Part shown: positions 50,227 through 61,428 of the stretch, in pieces
Layout: the number at the start of each line of letters is the position of its first letter
Numbering within the stretch: the stretch's first letter is position 1
DNA from: Crambe crambe
Taxonomy: Eukaryota > Porifera > Demospongiae > Poecilosclerida > Crambeidae
NCBI GenBank assembly: GCA_963924555.1
Contig: OZ004581.1
Span: forward strand, 7,975,338 to 8,039,337
DNA length: 64,000 nucleotides
Reading direction: 5' to 3'
The notes under the pieces: generated by a model
The model's input: only the letters and a program-made list of their open reading frames with translations
What the model was told of the DNA's origin: nothing
Database searches by the model: none
Made by a program: the position numbers and the translations under genes

Positions 50227-50526
50227 TAAGGGGAAAAGCATTTCGTGAAATGAAAAAAGATGTAGGGATGACCACTGCTCAAAAAAGTAAGGAAACAAGA
50301 AGGATGGAAATGGGATCAATCTTTGTTCTGTATATCCAGCCAACAATCCCTACATATACGTACATTACTGCACTATAATCTGAAGCTACCCGACGTATAT
50401 GTAGGGATTGTTGGTTGGATATACAGAACAAAGATTGATCCCATTTCCATCCTTCTTGTTTCCTTACCTTTTTGAGCGGTGGTCATCCCTACATCTTTTT
50501 CATTTCACGAAATGCTTTTTCCCTTA
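50227..50526. repeat. 300-bp fold-back (two 135-bp arms, 31-bp loop)
   Basis: Left arm 50227-50361 and right arm 50393-50526 are near-perfect complements (AGCATTTCGTGAAATG, GATGTAGGGATGACCAC, GGAAACAAGAAGGATGG). A transcript would form a long double-stranded hairpin. No clear target duplication is visible. The rest of the intron (50530-51980) shows an ATT trinucleotide tract at 51148-51168 and nothing else recognised. Confidence 0.93.
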
Positions 50527-52824
50527 CTTGTTCCTGGTCTTTTTTCCTCTTTTTTATGGTTTTAGCTATGTATAGAGTTCATTCTTCTATGTGTATGCAG
50601 GGACAGATGAAAGAAGAATAGTTCTCCAATAGCATACCAGCCCAACCATTATCGAGTCAAGGTGTTGTGTTATTGTTGAGCTATACTTGGAGGTTGAAGA
50701 TGCTGAAATAGAGTCTACCGGTAGATGGATTGGTGAATCTAAATCCCCGAGTTGATACAGTAGTCTATCACCATTATCTAGAGCTAGCTAGCTAGCTAGC
50801 TAGAGACAGCTGAGTAATATTATAATTTCAAATAATTGGATATCAAATACATGTGCATGCATATTATAGAAAAGATGGCTTCCACTAATTAAATTAGTCG
50901 AGTGCTGTGCTCCGTAGTGTCTCCTTTTCATCGACTCTTTCGAGGATCAACGAGTAGAAAAGATCGTAGTTGGTAGAATTTGGAGTGGATTTATCCAGAA
51001 ATCATAGACCTAACAAAAGCTACTGTGAATGATTATCCAGCCTACTAGAGCCTACTACAATGTGCAGACCAAGTTTCAGAACCAGGGAGCTTACCGTTTC
51101 AGAAATACAGCAAGCAGGTAGTAAATCGCTGGATTCTTCTTCTCTATTATTATTATTATTATTATTATTCTTAGACAACCATATCTCTCGAACCACTCAA
51201 GCTACAGCTAAGTGGGGGAACTAGAATTTTACTTTTGTATTAGTCTATAGGCGGCACGCGCGGCCGTCCGAGTCATCCCTACATAGAGAGTATTCAGTAC
51301 TAGCTATATGACTATATGAACTAGCTACTTAGTTTTAGTTCAACCAAAAAACTATAATCAAGACTAGGCACAAACTAGCTAGTATAAGATGAGCATGAAA
51401 CAAATAGCTTCACCCATAGCTATGCCATGTATGTCTAATAGCTGATAAAAATCTTGAAAGGGAAATTCTTCTTTAAAAAAACATCAATTAGCTAGCTACT
51501 CCTAAGAACTCCGCATAACTATATACATGTAGCTACTTAAGATCTTTGAAAGCATTTCCTTAAATTTTTCAGACACCTATTTCAATGATACATGAAATTA
51601 GATATGCATGGCTGAAAAGACATGGCATTGTAGGAATCTGAATCATCTTTTGATTTTAGTGCATGGGTTATCTTTTGGCTTATTGCATTAGCTAATTGTT
51701 GCATCATCAGCTTAATAGCTAACTATATGCTGCATACATAACTATAATATGTATCAGTGTGTGATATTCACATGCACATTATTGAACTAAGAGATTGATT
51801 TCCTTGTAATCATAATTATCGATTAGCATACATTTTTCCATAGCATCTGGTTTGTAGCAGTTCACCAAAAGACAATCATTACTCTGATAGCCTATAGCTA
51901 CTACAAATATTCCATGATTTGCTTGCCCAGTATGACACCCTCAGATGATAGCTACTCAGTAACCCCATGTAATCCTACAGATAACTACTTATGCCAAAGC
52001 TAATAGATCAGAAGCTGTGATACGAGAAAACAACTATGCATGCAAGAGCTGTTTGTGTTTCTGAACTCCAGGAGAAATTGTACAGCAACAAAGAAAGCAC
52101 GATTATTTGCACATTGATATGTCTGATGATATTATTTCCATTCTTTGTAATAATACTATGCCTATGTGCATATAAAAAGGCTGACGAAATTGTTTATTCG
52201 CTTTCTAAACCTTCAAAGTATGAAAAGACGGTGGCTATGTCTTTGATTGGAGTGTATGTTTCACTTACTATATATGTCATGGATATTTTTGCTTGTCGTA
52301 ATGCAATCACTGCAAATCACGAATATAGAGATGATATTGACAGTTCTTCAATAAACGTGACGTTGACGATTGGAACACTGATTTGTGACACCATATTTCT
52401 TTTGCCTTCGATCTTTGGCTTGTCTTGTGCTTTTTACATCTGCTGTATGGAAATGTGTGGTAAGGAAGACAAGTTCAACCTTCCATTTAAAATCCTGTCT
52501 TGATCAAAAAAGAAACAGACAATAACAATATGTTTATTTTCCTTTGCATGTTGGTGTCACCCTTGCTATGTTTCTCTTCACATGTTGGCTTCATATTGAT
52601 GTCGTGGCTGACAGAGCCAACAAAGAGCACAACAGTATTCATTCTCTTCTACTTTGTCTTTGTTTAGTATTCAGAGAATGTTATCGCTTTCATGTAGATT
52701 TTCGTTTCCTGTGGTGGAAAGAGGTGGGAAAGGTCTCTCACTCTCGGAACCAAAATGTATTACTCGATAGTAGCAACAGTACAACAAAGCTTACTGTGGA
52801 AGTCACAAAAAAATGATAATGCTT

Positions 52825-53060
52825 TCTCTCAGGACCAAGATGCATTTCCCACCGGTATCAGTACTGTAACAAAATGTGATAATATATAAAGGGAAAGCTC
52901 TCTCAGGACCAAAATGCATCTCTCAGTGGTACCGGTAGTACTGTATTGTGAAAAATAATGATGATGCTATAGAGACTAGAATAGTAATGGAAGACTCAAT
53001 TCAGGACCAAGGTACATCTCCGGCTCCCAGTGGTACCGGTGATACAACAGGATATCTTAA
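52825..53060. repeat. Minisatellite expansion inside pseudogene copy 1
   Basis: Three to four imperfect units of about 65-75 bp around TCTCAGGACCAARATGCATC, TCCCAGTGGTACCGG and GATAATGCT, lying in the loop between helices 5 and 6. The intact copies have a single version (CAAGGTCAAGGTACATCTC). Confidence 0.8.
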
Positions 53061-53712
53061 TTGTGTCTCCAAGAAATGAAGAATCATGTAGCTATTAATG
53101 TACAAGCCTTCTGCCTCATACTGCTGGTTCACTCTATTTTTATAGTTGGTATACCAATAATGATAGCTTTGGCTTTTATTCTCGTGCCTAGCCTCTGGAA
53201 ACTGCAGGATTAGTGACATATATATTCCAACTGTTCCAGCTATTAATGGTTTTAATTTCTACCGTTTTCATATATAAGATTTTCTCTACTCGAAAGTTTA
53301 GCATCAATAGATTCTTGAAAATTTTTCATAAAAATATTGATGAGAATACTGATAATTATTGATTCAGGAGAAAGTGGAACAAACAAAAGACCAAATGATT
53401 CTGAAAAAGCAGGAAAGATTGCAGCACAGTTGATTAACACTATACTCAAACTGAATGTGAAAGTTCCAACTAACCAGTAACAAATTATATGTTGCCATTT
53501 TTTCAGTGTGTGTTACCTTGCATTGAACTTATCAGTGTTTTTTTTTTCTTGGTGTGCGTGTCTAAAAATACTGTACACTTTTCATCGCCAGTAGTATAAA
53601 TATTTCCTACTAGGTGTGTAAAAATTAGTTGGCTATTACTCAATTCAGTATCAATTTTCTTTGATCGTATCAGCTCAGATCTGACGTCATAATGAAACTA
53701 CCCGAATATTAT

Positions 53713-53748
53713 ACGCATGCGCAAGAATTGACTTAGAACTATAAAAGG
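53713..53748 (+). promoter_or_regulatory. Core promoter of 7TM copy 2: NRF1-like motif and TATA box
   Basis: ACGCATGCGC at 53713-53722 followed by CTATAAAAGG at 53739-53748, about 45 bp before the start codon. Spacing fits a TATA box with a short 5' leader. Confidence 0.65.
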
Positions 53749-53792
53749 CGCGAGCTGAAAATCCAACTTCTACGAGCCTATAGGCTTCTGCG

Positions 53793-56418
53793 ATGGCTAA
53801 TGTGATAAAATCGGAAGCGATTCTATCCGTGCTAATCCCCATCTTTGTTCTAGTTTCTGCTCATAGTTTTGAAGACTGTCCTACCAGATTGAGAGTGCTA
53901 GAAATCGCCTTGTATGAAACTGGAAACAACCTACTTGAACTCAATAGAATATTTTTCCCACCAAATCGGGAGACATCGAGGTTCATTAGAGTTATCTATT
54001 CGTTCCAAAACGAAGCTGGTGAACTGGATGATTGTGATGTCAGCTATATATGGGCCATTGGAGGATTTCTGCTAATGCAACCTCCAACGATCTTTCAGTT
54101 TACATCATTGTTTTTCAATTATCCTAACAATGATCTGAAAGAACTTCGTCTGCAGCTACCTTACGAGTGTAGACCTCTTATAAGTAGCAGCTGCTCATGT
54201 TTTGGCAATGAAACTGACCTCATGCTAAATATTGTGACTCAGCAGGTTAGTAATGATCCCTTCTTTCTTTTTCCTGTGTGTGATCCTGCAGTTTATGCTA
54301 ATAATAGGCATCTGAAAATCATAGCATTTAGGTCAGAGAGGAATTTGCAAATATGTTGGTTGAATTTTGTATTCTCAAATCTCAACACTAATTAGCCTCA
54401 CCTCACGTCACTGGAAAAGCTTTGAAGACCATGATAGATGATGAATCAAGAGAAGGGGCTGATCACAATTTGGCACACCTGACACCCCACAGCATGACGC
54501 TGGAGTTATAGTTATGTATGCAGACTATAGTGAATAAGATGATGAATATAGGGGCTGAGGGAGAATCTGAGAATGAAAATTTGAACATATATATCTCTGT
54601 AGGAGCCTAACAGTTTCACAAAACAGCTATAGCTAGCTAGCATGCAGGTAAATGTTAAATTGAAACCATAAGATTACATATGTGTTTTCATAAATAATTA
54701 TATAGCTAGATGGGACTGGGAATGGTGGGATACTTTTTTGAAAAGCGAACCAAAAACTTGTATTGTTCCATAATAACTGTAGCTACGTACCTCCCTCTTT
54801 CATAACACCCTTTTCAACTTTTGCTGATTATAGTGAAAGTTTGTACGTAACAGATATCCTAGCGGATATTGTATAACAAAGCAGAACAAATTTAAGATAA
54901 GCAGATCTTTATATTCATTGGAAACACAATATAGGACAATAGGTCTTATTTTTTAAAGTCAACTTTGTCCCCAAACTCCTAGAATCACTATAGTGTTCCA
55001 TGATCAATTGATGGTTGTTGGTTGATGGTCATACAGTAACCAGTGTCTCAAGATTCCCTAAAACCACTACTATTACCTAGTGCTTCAATGAATGATTCAG
55101 TGTAATTATGCATATAATAATTATCCTACAGCTAACTACTTATGCCAGAGCTGATACACCAGAGGCTGTGGTGCGAGAGAACAACTACGCAAGGGCTGTC
55201 TGTGCTTCTGAACTCCAGAAGAGATTCTACAGCAACAAGGAAAGCACGATTGTTTACACATTGATATGTCTGACGATATTATTTCCATTCTTCGTAATAA
55301 TACTATGCTCACTTGCATACAAAAAAGCTGGAGATGTTGTGCATTTGCTTACTAAACGTTCGAAACATGAAATGACTGTTGCTATGTCTTTGATTGGAGT
55401 GTATATTTCACTTACTATATATATCATGGATATTTTTGCTTGTCGTAATGCAATCACTGCAAATCACGAATATAGAGATGATATCGACAGTTCTTCAATA
55501 AATGTGACGTTGACGATTGGAACACTCATTTGTGACACTATATTTCTTTTGCCTTTGATCTTTGGCTTATCTTATGCTTTATACATCTGCTGTATGGAAA
55601 TGTGTGGTAAGGAAGACAAGTTCAACCTTCCATATAAAATCCTATCCGTTTGTAAAGTGATGAAAAGAGAAGATACCGCAAATGGCAATGACGATGATAA
55701 TTATATGTTCATTTTCCTTTGCATGTTAGTGTCACCCTTGCTATGTTTTTCTTCACATGTTGGCTTCATATTGATGTCATGGCTGACAGAACCATCAAAG
55801 AGCACAACAGTATTCATTCTCTACTACTTTGTCTTTGTATACTTGTTCTTAGTATTCAGAGAATGCTATCGCTTTTATTCAGGTATCCATTTCTCTTGTA
55901 CACGTAAGAAAGTAGTCGCTACAGAAGTTGAGATCAATGATAATGCTATGGAGATGGGAGAGCTCCCTCAAGGTCAAGGTACATCTCTCCGTACCACTAG
56001 CACAATGAAGCATGTGTCTCCAAGAAATGAAGATTACATAAATGTACAAGCCTTCTGCCTTATATTGCTGGTTCACTCTATTTTTATAGTTGGCATACCA
56101 ATAATGATAGCCCTGGCTTTTATTCTTGTGCCTCTGGAAACTGCAGAATTAGTGACATATATATTCCAACTGTTCCAGCTATTAGTGGTTTTAGTTTCAA
56201 CCGTTTTCATATATCAGCTTTTCTCCTCTCAAAAATTCAGCATCGACAGATTCTTAAAAGTCTTTCATAAAAATATCGATAAGGGAAACGAGAGTACTGA
56301 TTCGGAAGGAAGAGGAACAAGCGAGAAACCTAACGATACTGAAAAGGCAGGAGAGATTGTAGCACAGTTGACCAACACTATATTCAAACTGGGTGTGAAG
56401 GCACCAGCTGACCAGTAG
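53793..56418 (+). CDS. Ectodomain-7TM family, copy 2 (2 exons, 579 aa)
   Basis: Exon 1 (53793-54245, 151 codons) encodes a signal peptide (hydrophobic ILSVLIPIFVLVSA) and an ectodomain with Cys at SFEDC, DDCD, YEC and SCSCF. It splices in phase 0 (CAG|GTTAGT) to exon 2 (55132-56418), which starts LTTYARADTPEAVVREN. Exon 2 has seven hydrophobic segments: STIVYTLICLTILFPFF; VAMSLIGVYISLTIYIMDI; IGTLICDTIFLLPLIFGL; MFIFLCMLVSPLLC; VFILYYFVFVYLFLVF; AFCLILLVHSIFIVGI; and TYIFQLFQLLVVLVS. A Lys/Ser-rich tail follows. An NVT sequon sits between helices 2 and 3, consistent with an extracellular loop if the N-terminus is outside. Seven helices plus ectodomain resemble a GPCR-like receptor, but no DRY, NPxxY or other class motif is seen, so the family is unassigned. 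Unspliced read-through would give a 200-residue secreted form. Confidence 0.86.
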
Positions 56419-56529
56419 CTACGTATTATTAGTTAGTCAGCATGTCCCTTTTAGTTCAGTAATATACGTAGTAACCTTGCATTGAACATTGTATTTGAAC
56501 TTTGTACCTACCTAGCTACTTATTGAGTG

Positions 56530-56530
<1 letters not shown>

Positions 56531-56578
<48 letters not shown>

Positions 56579-56580
56579 GA
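56531..56580. repeat. (TG)n microsatellite
   Basis: About 45 bp of GT followed by two shorter TGTGTG blocks separated by TTAGAAYGA, downstream of 7TM copy 2. The rest of 56580-57110 is AT-rich with no gene. Confidence 0.95.
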
Positions 56581-57126
56581 ATGATGTGTGTGTGTGTTAG
56601 AACGATGTGTGTGTCTGTTATAGGCTTGAGCCAATTGTGCTTCTCTTCCTATTTTTATACATAATTATTATTGCCTCTATTATTCACCAAAAGAAAGACC
56701 AGCTGTTATATTGAGGTTTCAACATAGTCTTACAATGCAGGATCTTCAGTGCTGTTTATGAAATGGAAGAAAATACTCTTTAGTGGTTCATTTGGTTATG
56801 GATGTGATTGTTTGTTGTTGTTTTTCTTTTTTCTCCAACCTAAAAGTCGTGATAAATGTCAACATGCCATGCTGTTATCATCTTCAGGGCCGAACAAAAA
56901 TTAAAAAAGAATATATTCATTCATAAGCAAGTTTAACCTTTTCAAAAATTATTCTCTTTTTACGTATTCAAGCCTAAGGTCACTGTCTGCGTGTGTGCAC
57001 GTCTGTCTAGCTACCATAAATATTAATGCTTACACTTTTAGTATAGTTCATTGTGAGTACCTACTACTAATACCAGTATTCGGGGGGCAGTCGATCGATC
57101 GGCAGTCGAGTCGCGATACGGTGTCT

Positions 57127-57136
57127 ACGCATGCGC
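57127..57136 (+). promoter_or_regulatory. NRF1-like motif before 7TM copy 3
   Basis: ACGCATGCGC followed by AAGAACATAATAAAAAGAGC, an AT-rich TATA-like stretch at about 57141-57150, 52 bp before the ATG. Confidence 0.5.
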
Positions 57137-57187
57137 AAGAACATAATAAAAAGAGCATAAGTTGATCGACCGAAAATTCCTTCTGCG

Positions 57188-60100
57188 ATGGCTAATTTGG
57201 TGAACTTATCGGTGCTATTCTCAATCCTTGTTTTGATTTCTGCTCATAATTCGAGTTTTGAAGACTGCGATACCAGACTAAGTGTGTTAGAAATCGCCTT
57301 GCATGAAACTGGAAGCAACCTACTTGAACTCAATAGAATATTTTTTCCACCAAATAAACAGACTTCGAGATTCATTAGAATTGTCTATTCGTTCCAGAAC
57401 GAAGCTGGTGAACTGGATAACTGTAATATCAGCTATATATGGGCTATTGGAGGATTTCTACTAATGCAACCTCCAACCATTTTTCAGTTTACATCATTGT
57501 TTTTCAGTTATCCAAATAATGATCTGACAGAGCTTCGTCTGCAGCTACCTTACGAGTGTAGACCTCTTATAATCACCTCCAGTAGCAACTGCTCATGTTT
57601 TGGTGATGATACTGACCTCATGCTAAATATTGTGACTCAACAGGTTAGTACATTAGCTATGTTAATCTTGTGATCCAATTAACCTAGTCTTCTCTTCTTT
57701 CTTCATGTATAAGAAAGATGAAAGTATAGCTAATATCACAACAATTATAGTAATAATTCCTGGTAACAAGTGAGAGTAGTGACATGGAAAAACGGGACAT
57801 GTAGCTACTATCAATATACATAAACACTGATAACTACATAAGATAAGTAGTTAGCTATCATACCGTGCAAAATAGTAGCACGTAGTATCAATGTTTACAG
57901 GCTCTTTCAGTGTTTGTAGGAGGGAAATACATAGGCCTACATAGCTATCCCCATGCAGTAAAGTGTGATATATAATAAGAATGATTAATTTTAGTTCTGA
58001 TCTGAACTCCAGAAGAGATTCTACAGCAACAAGGAAAGCACGATTGTTTACACATTGATATATCTGACGATACTATCTTCATTCTTCATAATAATACTAT
58101 GCTCATTAGTAGCTATATAAAAAAGCTGGAGATGTGCATTTGCTTACTAAACCTTCGAAACATGGAATGACAGCGGCTATGTCTTTGATTGGAGTATATG
58201 TTTCACTTACTATATATATATATTAGTTATCATGGCTTGTCGTAGTGCAATTACAGCAAATCATGAATATAAAGATGATATTGATATTGATGATTGGAAC
58301 ACTCATTTGTGACACCACATTTCTTTTGCCTTTGACTTTCGGCTTGTTCGGTGCTTTATGCATATGATGGTAAAGAAGTTGAGTGTAACCTTCCATCTAA
58401 AAGTTATAATAAAGTGATCCAAAAAGATAGCCTCAAACCCAGCCTCTCTTGGGGGGGGGGGGGGGGGGGGGGGAGCCTGGTACTGTTTGCTATGAAGGGT
58501 AATTTGTGTCAAAATTCCATATTATACTAAACACAATTGCAATTCCAATTTGCTATGCACTAAACACAAGTCCACTTCGAGTTCCTCTGTGATAAACACA
58601 TTCCAATTCCAATTCCTTTTAGATAGCTATTCTAATCATAGGCAGAGGAGCCAGGGGGGTCATTATGGCCCCCCAGATTTTTAGACTTATGGTTTTGGCC
58701 CCCACCCCCCCCCCCCCCCCCCCCCCCCAGATTCATTCTGTCATTGTAGGAGACAATTATACATGACTGCATGTGCAAGGTGAAACATTTTCGACAATTA
58801 ATGTGCAAACATGAAAATCACTCACACATGAGTAGTCACTCAACAGCAGCTGGATTTGCTAATTGCAAATCTTACTTGGTACACAGTAATCCAGCTGCTA
58901 CAGTAGTTAGCATTGTTGACTTCTGTCAATAGCTGAAGCTTCAGTGTATGTTGGTGTTCAAAAATGTCTCAGAGGCCCTAAATCACAACTATTGTCAGGT
59001 ACCAGGGTTTGGGTTGGCCCCTCAGATAAATTTATGTTCCTCCACCTATGCTAATTCTAATTCTAATTCTAATTCTAATTTGAACTACGAAATTTTTTCA
59101 ACACCGCACCAAAATTAGTGATTGGAACTGAGATTGAGAATTAATTGGTTGCTGAGGGTACTGCACCATTTTGTATCGAACGATACAAATGGTCACGATA
59201 CAGCATCCTAGATCCTACAACTGGCATATTGCAGTCTATCAGTGATTCACTTGCCCCTGCACTAATCTCTGTCATAAGCAATCACCTCTCAGTCATGCAT
59301 GTTGCTGTTAAACATATACAATTATCAGTAGGAACACTAAGTTAACTGTTCATTATTTCATAATACCCTACAGTTAGCAAAGGGATTCCAATGTGACCTT
59401 TGTACCTCCCAATTGATCGAACCTTTCTAGCTATTATACAATAGAGCATATAGCTGAATGAGTCAATAACCTCTAGCTGATCAATATATCCTATAGATAA
59501 CAACTTATGCCAAATTTAATGCACCAGAAAATGTGGAACGAGAAAATAACTATGCAAGGGCTATCTGTGCTTCTGAACTCCAGAAGAGATTATACAGCAG
59601 CAAAGAAAGCACGATTGTTTACACACTAATATGTCTGACGATATTTTTTCCATTCTTCGTAATAATACTATGCCTATGTGCCTATAAAAAAGCCAGTGAA
59701 GTGATACATTCGCTTACTAAACCTTCAAAGCATGAAATGGCAGTGGCTATGTCTTTGATTGGAGTGTATGTTTCACTTACTATATATATCCTGGATATTG
59801 TTGCTTGTCATAGTGCAGTCACTGCAAATCATGAATATAGAGATGATGTTAAAGATTCTTCGATAAATGTGACGTTGACAATTGGAACTCTCATTATTGA
59901 CACCATATTCTTTTTGCCTTTGATCTTTGGCTTGTCTTGTGCTTTATTCATCTGTTGTAAGGAAATTCATGATGGTAAAGAAGTTGAGTGTAACCTTCCA
60001 CCTAAAATTCTGTCTGTTTATAATAAAGTGATCAAAAAAGAAGATACTTCGAAAGACAACATTTTCCTTTGCATGTTAGTGTCACCACTATTGTGCATCT

Positions 60101-60795
60101 CTTCACATGTTGGCTTCATATTGATGGCATGGCTGACAGAACCAACAAAGAGCACAACAGTATTCATTCTCTACTACTTTGTCTTTGTATATTTATTCTT
60201 AATATTCAGAGAATGCTATCGCTTTTATTCCGATTTCCATTTCCCATGTACACGCAAGAAAGTGGTCAAGATCAATGTCACTGTGGAAGAGAAGAACAAA
60301 AATAACAAACATGATACAGAGATGGTAGAGACACCAGATGCATCTCCCAGAAGTGTCAATAGTACAACAGAGAATGTGTCACACAGAGAGAAACAGTACA
60401 TTAATACACAAGCCTTCTGCCTCATACTGCTGGTTCACTCTATTTTTATAGTTGGCATACCAATAATGATAGCCCTGGCTTTTATTTCTGTGCCTCTGGA
60501 AACCGCAGCATTAGTGACATATATATTCCAACTATTCCAGCTATTAGTGGTTTTAATCTCGACAGTTTTCATATATCAGCTTTTCTCCACTCAAAAGTTT
60601 AACATCGATACATTCTTGAAAGTATTTCGTAATAATATTGATAAAGGAAACAAGAGCACTGATAATACAGATTCAGGAGAAAAAGGAATAAGTGAGAGAC
60701 CTAATGATACTGAAAAAGCAGGCAAGATTGTTGCACAGTTGACCAACACTATACTTAAACTGGGTGTGAAAGCACCAGTAGTATATAAAAAATAA
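57188..60795 (+). CDS. Ectodomain-7TM family, copy 3 (2 exons, 584 aa)
   Basis: Exon 1 is 57188-57643 (152 codons), starting MANLVNLSVLFSILVLISAH, then the ectodomain (NSSFEDC, ELNRIFFPPNKQTSRF, LPYECRP, NCSCF). Exon 2 is 59497-60795, entered in phase 0 through CTATAG and starting ITTYAKFNAPENVEREN. Predicted helices at about residues 190-215, 233-256, 280-305, 342-368, 373-396, 458-485 and 490-512, then a charged tail ending LTNTILKLGVKAP. An NVT sequon lies before helix 3. Loops 1, 3 and 5 and the tail are Lys-rich, matching N-out topology. The 1.85-kb intron contains a dead exon 2 (58001-58435), so exon 1 must skip it to reach the live exon. Highly similar to copy 2 in helices 4-7. Role unknown; a receptor or channel-like surface protein is plausible from topology only. 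Confidence 0.83.
58001..58435 (+). pseudogene. Dead exon 2 of the 7TM family inside intron of copy 3
   Basis: Starts CTGAACTCCAGAAGAGATTC, homologous to the ELQKRFYSNKESTIVYTL region, and runs through helix 3 to the KEVECNLP loop. It lacks the acceptor and first 18 or so codons, and has frame disruptions (for example near 58110, and an AT expansion at 58206-58225). It stops just before the poly-G run at 58451. No helices 4-7. Confidence 0.88.
58451..58473. repeat. Poly-G run of 23
   Basis: Pure G flanked by CCTCTCTT and AGCCTGG; truncates the similarity to the 7TM exon. Potential quadruplex or assembly-sensitive site. Confidence 0.95.
58705..58728. repeat. Poly-C run of 24
   Basis: Pure C after GGCCCCCA, about 230 bp from the poly-G run and therefore able to pair with it. 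Shares GGCCCCC...CAGATT with the shorter GGCCCCCCAGATT at 58669. Confidence 0.95.
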
Positions 60796-61125
60796 CATTT
60801 CCTAATAGCTAATAGTCCTGTAGTAACCTTTTGGTTGTCAAACTTGTGTTTTGTGTCTACTGCTGTACACTTTATTGTAGATTAATTTCACGTACGTGCA
60901 CGTATTATCATTATGATCACGTGACGTCGCTATGCATATATATCTGCGCGCGCATATTTTATGGGCAGTGCGGGCATAGATATAAGAGGTTTTACGGGAT
61001 TGGAAACGCCCAATGAACTGCACAACCGAGGCGCGTTGACAGATGCGCACGCGCATGCAGCATTAATTATATTAATGGCCGTGAAAGGAGATCAATATTC
61101 ACTCCTTTCAAGGCAGTTAAAGTGA
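60796..61125. other. Intergenic, promoter-like CG-containing patch
   Basis: Contains CACGTACGTGCACG, ATCACGTGACGTCGC (E-box plus CRE-like, near 60915), TGCGCGCGCATATTTTATGG and GATGCGCACGCGCATGC. The motifs suggest a promoter, but no gene in either direction starts here except the retroelement. Confidence 0.4.
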
Positions 61126-61405
61126 TGTTCTGCCCCTACAGCTCACAGAATAGTACAAGTAAGCTAAGGGGAAGGTATTGAAGAAGTGAAGAGTCAGAGA
61201 GTTTGTAATGTCTTTGCACGCTTTAGCCGCAGCCCAAGTAAAGAGATCTTAGAAACCCTTTTAAAGTGCACACTGAGCTATGATGATAATAAATCTCTAC
61301 TTATAGCTAGCTTATCACATGACCACACACAATTGACCACAAAAGAATAATAATGACAATACACAAGTAAACATGATGATACTGTTCCAGTTATCGTCCA
61401 TAACA
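61126..61405 (-). mobile_element. Probable 3' LTR of the Ty3/gypsy element
   Basis: On the minus strand it begins TGTTATGGACGATAACTGG right after the polypurine tract and can be closed at GGGGCAGAACA, giving TGTT...AACA ends and 280 bp. The outer boundary is inferred from the terminal complementarity only; the 5' LTR is outside the window. The neighbouring plus-strand pentamer AGTGA would be one target-duplication copy. Confidence 0.6.
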
Positions 61406-61418
61406 CTCCTCCTCCCTT
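61406..61418 (-). other. Polypurine tract
   Basis: AAGGGAGGAGGAG on the minus strand immediately before TGTTATGG, the expected primer site for plus-strand synthesis of an LTR retrotransposon. Confidence 0.85.
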
Positions 61419-61428
61419 AAGTTTACTC

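Larger units (their letters stand above)
49636..53480 (+). pseudogene. Ectodomain-7TM family, copy 1 (pseudogene)
   Basis: Two-exon homologue of the genes at 53793 and 57188. Exon 1 (49636 to about 50080) has a 14-bp deletion after the ATG relative to copy 3, which shifts the frame, and an in-frame TGA replaces an Arg codon in the TSRFIR region (about 49811). Exon 2 (51981-53480) has a TGCA insertion near 52040, a deletion after KILS that brings a stop at 52501, and a 13-bp deletion in helix 5. The third intracellular loop is expanded into repeats, with further damage near 53190. Splice signals (CAG|GTTAGT; CTACAG) remain. The intron carries the fold-back at 50227-50526. Clearly non-functional as a full-length receptor-like protein. 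Confidence 0.9.
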
